Shown here: one piece after another, positions 62,080 to 64,000 of the stretch
Position numbering within the stretch: the stretch's first letter is position 1
Layout: each line of letters opens with the position of its first letter
Origin: Saccharomyces paradoxus
Taxonomy: Eukaryota; Ascomycota; Saccharomycetes; Saccharomycetales; Saccharomycetaceae
Reading direction: 5' to 3'
DNA length: 64,000 nucleotides
Assembly (NCBI RefSeq): GCF_002079055.1
Contig: NC_047500.1
Location: 62,001-126,000, forward strand
The notes under the pieces: model-generated
Told to the model about the DNA's origin: nothing
Seen by the model: only the letters and a program-made list of their open reading frames with translations
Database searches by the model: none
Position numbers and translations under genes: made by a program

Positions 62080-64000
62080 TTATTGCTGTTCTTGGGCATC
62101 ATCGAAATTGTCATCATTGCTTGAAGACGCATGCAATCCGCTATTTGGGCTATTTTCCCTTGTTTGTTCTTGGTGTTTATCACTTATCGTCAAGTTTGTC
62201 TTCAAAGTGTTTTCGCTGTTATACTTCGTAGAGTCCTTGTCTTCAGAAAATGCCTCCTTCGAGGACACAACTTCCTTTACAATGTCCCCAGAACTTTCCA
62301 GTTCGGTCTGATTAATTGCGCTTTCTTCCCTAAATTGCTCCTCTAAATCGTCCAAATCTTGCAGTAACTTCTTCTTTTGTATCTTGTGCTGAGAAGCCTT
62401 CTTCTTTTCTATATTTTGTCCCTTTTCGTCGTTGCAATTACTATTTTCTTCATTATTCTTTATCGACTTAATAGTACTTTTACCATCCTTTGTTACCGTA
62501 TCATCACCTTCATTTTCGCCCATATCCTCTGGTGAAGTAGAATCTGCGCTACTTGTAGTAGACGCTGCTGAGGAAGATTCGCCAACTGATGAACTATCCG
62601 CCGATGAACCATCCGTAGAAGAACCATCTGAAGAGGAACCATCTGTTGAAGATTCATCCGTGGTCCCATTTTCCGTGTCTGCACTTTCAAAGTCAAAAGT
62701 ATCGCTCTTTTGGCTTTCTTCTGCGCTAGATGAAGACAAAGGTCTTTCCTCACCTTTCTTCCACGCAGCATTGTCCTGCAAGTGGACTGATATAGCATCA
62801 TTTTGATTCTCGTCGCTGTCATCATCATCAACAAGCGGTCCAATTTTTGAAGAAATTGAATCATCCACCGCCCATATACCAATATGAGTCCAATGAAGTA
62901 TACAACGCAATTTACATAACTGTAGCCATGCTCTTTGAATATTAGTGGTAGGTTGTCCTGGCTTTGCATTTGTTTCGGAAGTAAAAACCATCTTCGGCTT
63001 ATTTTTTGTTGAAGAATTGATACCAAGTCCTGCCATAAAACTTAAACGTTTCGTTTTCTTATCTTGGGAGGAAACCTTGCCGTCTCTTTTAGTATGTTTC
63101 GTAACCTCAGAGAATTTTTCCAAATCTCCCTTGGTAATATTTTGCGTGGTGAGCTTCTCTAAATGCCATGCACCAACCTTCAGTGATCTCAAAAAGGCAA
63201 AGATTTCACATGTTTGCCGCAACTTTAGCAAACACCAATGACATAACGGATACGTATTCGTAACCTGTTCTTTACCGTCGTCAGTCTTGTGTAATGTCTT
63301 CAATACATACATCCTTGCGTGTTCGACAATGTCATCTCTAGATTCTCCACAAAAGGAACATGCAGCATGCACCGCCACTGGAGGTGAATCTAGAGGAAAC
63401 TTGAACATTTTTGGCATATTCGAAGTAGCTTGCTTGACAGGGCTACTTGAGTTGTACCCAATTTGGTAGGTTGCATTAACGCCACTTAGGGGCTCCACAA
63501 CCACTAAGCCGTCTATAATCAAAGAAAGTAAGGTTTTTTTAACCAACCAGCCGATGCCTGACGCATTATCAATCTTAAGTATAGGCTGAATTTCATCATT
63601 GACTAACCTTCGTATTAACTTTGATTCTGATGAAGTCGCCTTTATGTTTTCACAATGAGGAAGTGCAGCGACAAATTTTAGAAATTCATTGTAAAGGCTT
63701 ATATCATAACGAATAGATGAAATGCTTGGTGAGTATACAATTCCGCTATACATATCTTGGGAAGCAAGGGAATATGAAGTTGGAACTTTATTCAAAGAAG
63801 TGCTAGAAGAAGTTGCTGAATCGCTTAATATTGTGGAATACCTGTTCGAGTTATTTGTGACTGTGCTTTCATTATCTAAACTATGCATCACTTTTTTCAA
63901 ATTTTTGAGTTGTAGGGTCAAAGTGTCTAATAAAGTGTCTTTTTCACGCAGTTGTTCAGTGAGTCTCTTATTTAAGATTTCAATAGCGTATTTCTCTTTT
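62080..64000 (-). CDS. SEC2: Sec2, Sec4 guanine-nucleotide exchange factor (5' part outside window)
   Basis: Open from the stop at 62080 to the right edge, about 639 residues visible; the start codon lies beyond 64000. Exchange factor for the Rab Sec4 on secretory vesicles. What remains of the Rab-GEF coiled coil is at the edge (AIEILNKRLTEQLREKDTLL, then TLTLQLKNLKKVMHSL). After it comes a conserved middle with four to six cysteines (AACSFCGESRDD, CHWCLLKLRQTCE) in the region that binds Sec15 and Ypt32/PI4P. The C-terminal third is acidic with a Ser/Thr/Asp/Gly repeat (STDGSSSDGSSTDGSS). The S. cerevisiae protein has 759 residues, so roughly 120 are missing here. Confidence 0.95.
   Translation of the reverse strand, partial: KEKYAIEILNKRLTEQLREKDTLLDTLTLQLKNLKKVMHSLDNESTVTNNSNRYSTILSDSATSSSTSLNKVPTSYSLASQDMYSGIVYSPSISSIRYDISLYNEFLKFVAALPHCENIKATSSESKLIRRLVNDEIQPILKIDNASGIGWLVKKTLLSLIIDGLVVVEPLSGVNATYQIGYNSSSPVKQATSNMPKMFKFPLDSPPVAVHAACSFCGESRDDIVEHARMYVLKTLHKTDDGKEQVTNTYPLCHWCLLKLRQTCEIFAFLRSLKVGAWHLEKLTTQNITKGDLEKFSEVTKHTKRDGKVSSQDKKTKRLSFMAGLGINSSTKNKPKMVFTSETNAKPGQPTTNIQRAWLQLCKLRCILHWTHIGIWAVDDSISSKIGPLVDDDDSDENQNDAISVHLQDNAAWKKGEERPLSSSSAEESQKSDTFDFESADTENGTTDESSTDGSSSDGSSTDGSSADSSSVGESSSAASTTSSADSTSPEDMGENEGDDTVTKDGKSTIKSIKNNEENSNCNDEKGQNIEKKKASQHKIQKKKLLQDLDDLEEQFREESAINQTELESSGDIVKEVVSSKEAFSEDKDSTKYNSENTLKTNLTISDKHQEQTRENSPNSGLHASSSNDDNFDDAQEQQ

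Overview
This window is nuclear DNA of a budding yeast of the Saccharomyces sensu stricto group. It matches the left arm of S. cerevisiae chromosome XIV, from YPT11 (YNL304W) to SEC2 (YNL272C), gene for gene. Compared from memory, ERG24, RFC3, MON2, SEC21 and MET2 look about 96-98% identical to the S. cerevisiae proteins but not the same. That divergence best fits S. paradoxus; the species call is an inference and no alignment was run.

Layout. 0-6 kb: YPT11, two intron-bearing ribosomal protein genes (RPS19B, RPL18B, both minus) and the small cell-wall gene TOS6. 6-24 kb: TRF5, CLA4, MON2, MRX6, RIM21, MSB3, PUS4. 24-36 kb: MID1, RFC3, PCL1, the box C/D snoRNA gene SNR40 (short and not an ORF; found from its boxes and guides), CAF40, SEC21, CUS2. 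36-40.2 kb: an accessory patch with tRNA-Gly(UCC), nested solo LTRs of the Ty3 (sigma) and Ty1/Ty2 (delta) families, tRNA-Asn(GUU), MRPL10, an unexplained 44-codon ORF and tRNA-Thr(AGU). 40.5-64 kb: WSC2, POP3, HCH1, ERG24, PRM1, CAF120, MET2, BOR1, GOR1, TOF1 and the 3' part of SEC2, which runs off the right edge.

The genes do not form an operon, but several promoters share regulons that can be read in the sequence: SBF/MBF (G1/S) sites at TOS6, PCL1 and TOF1; RRPE plus PAC ribosome-biogenesis motifs at TRF5, PUS4 and POP3; paired Cbf1 sites at MET2; pheromone response elements at PRM1; Rap1-like sites at RPS19B. Several genes (RPS19B, RPL18B, TRF5, CLA4, MSB3, WSC2) belong to a whole-genome-duplication block shared with chromosome XV.

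No new molecular system is evident. The observations most worth a second look are the LTR stratigraphy between the tRNA genes, the 44-codon ORF at 39850, the SNR40 precursor architecture, amino-acid changes in RPL18B, a candidate replication origin at 23.94-24.0 kb, and a small ORF in the MET2 promoter. Most introns, starts and boundaries were placed by reading splice signals and comparing recalled homologue lengths.
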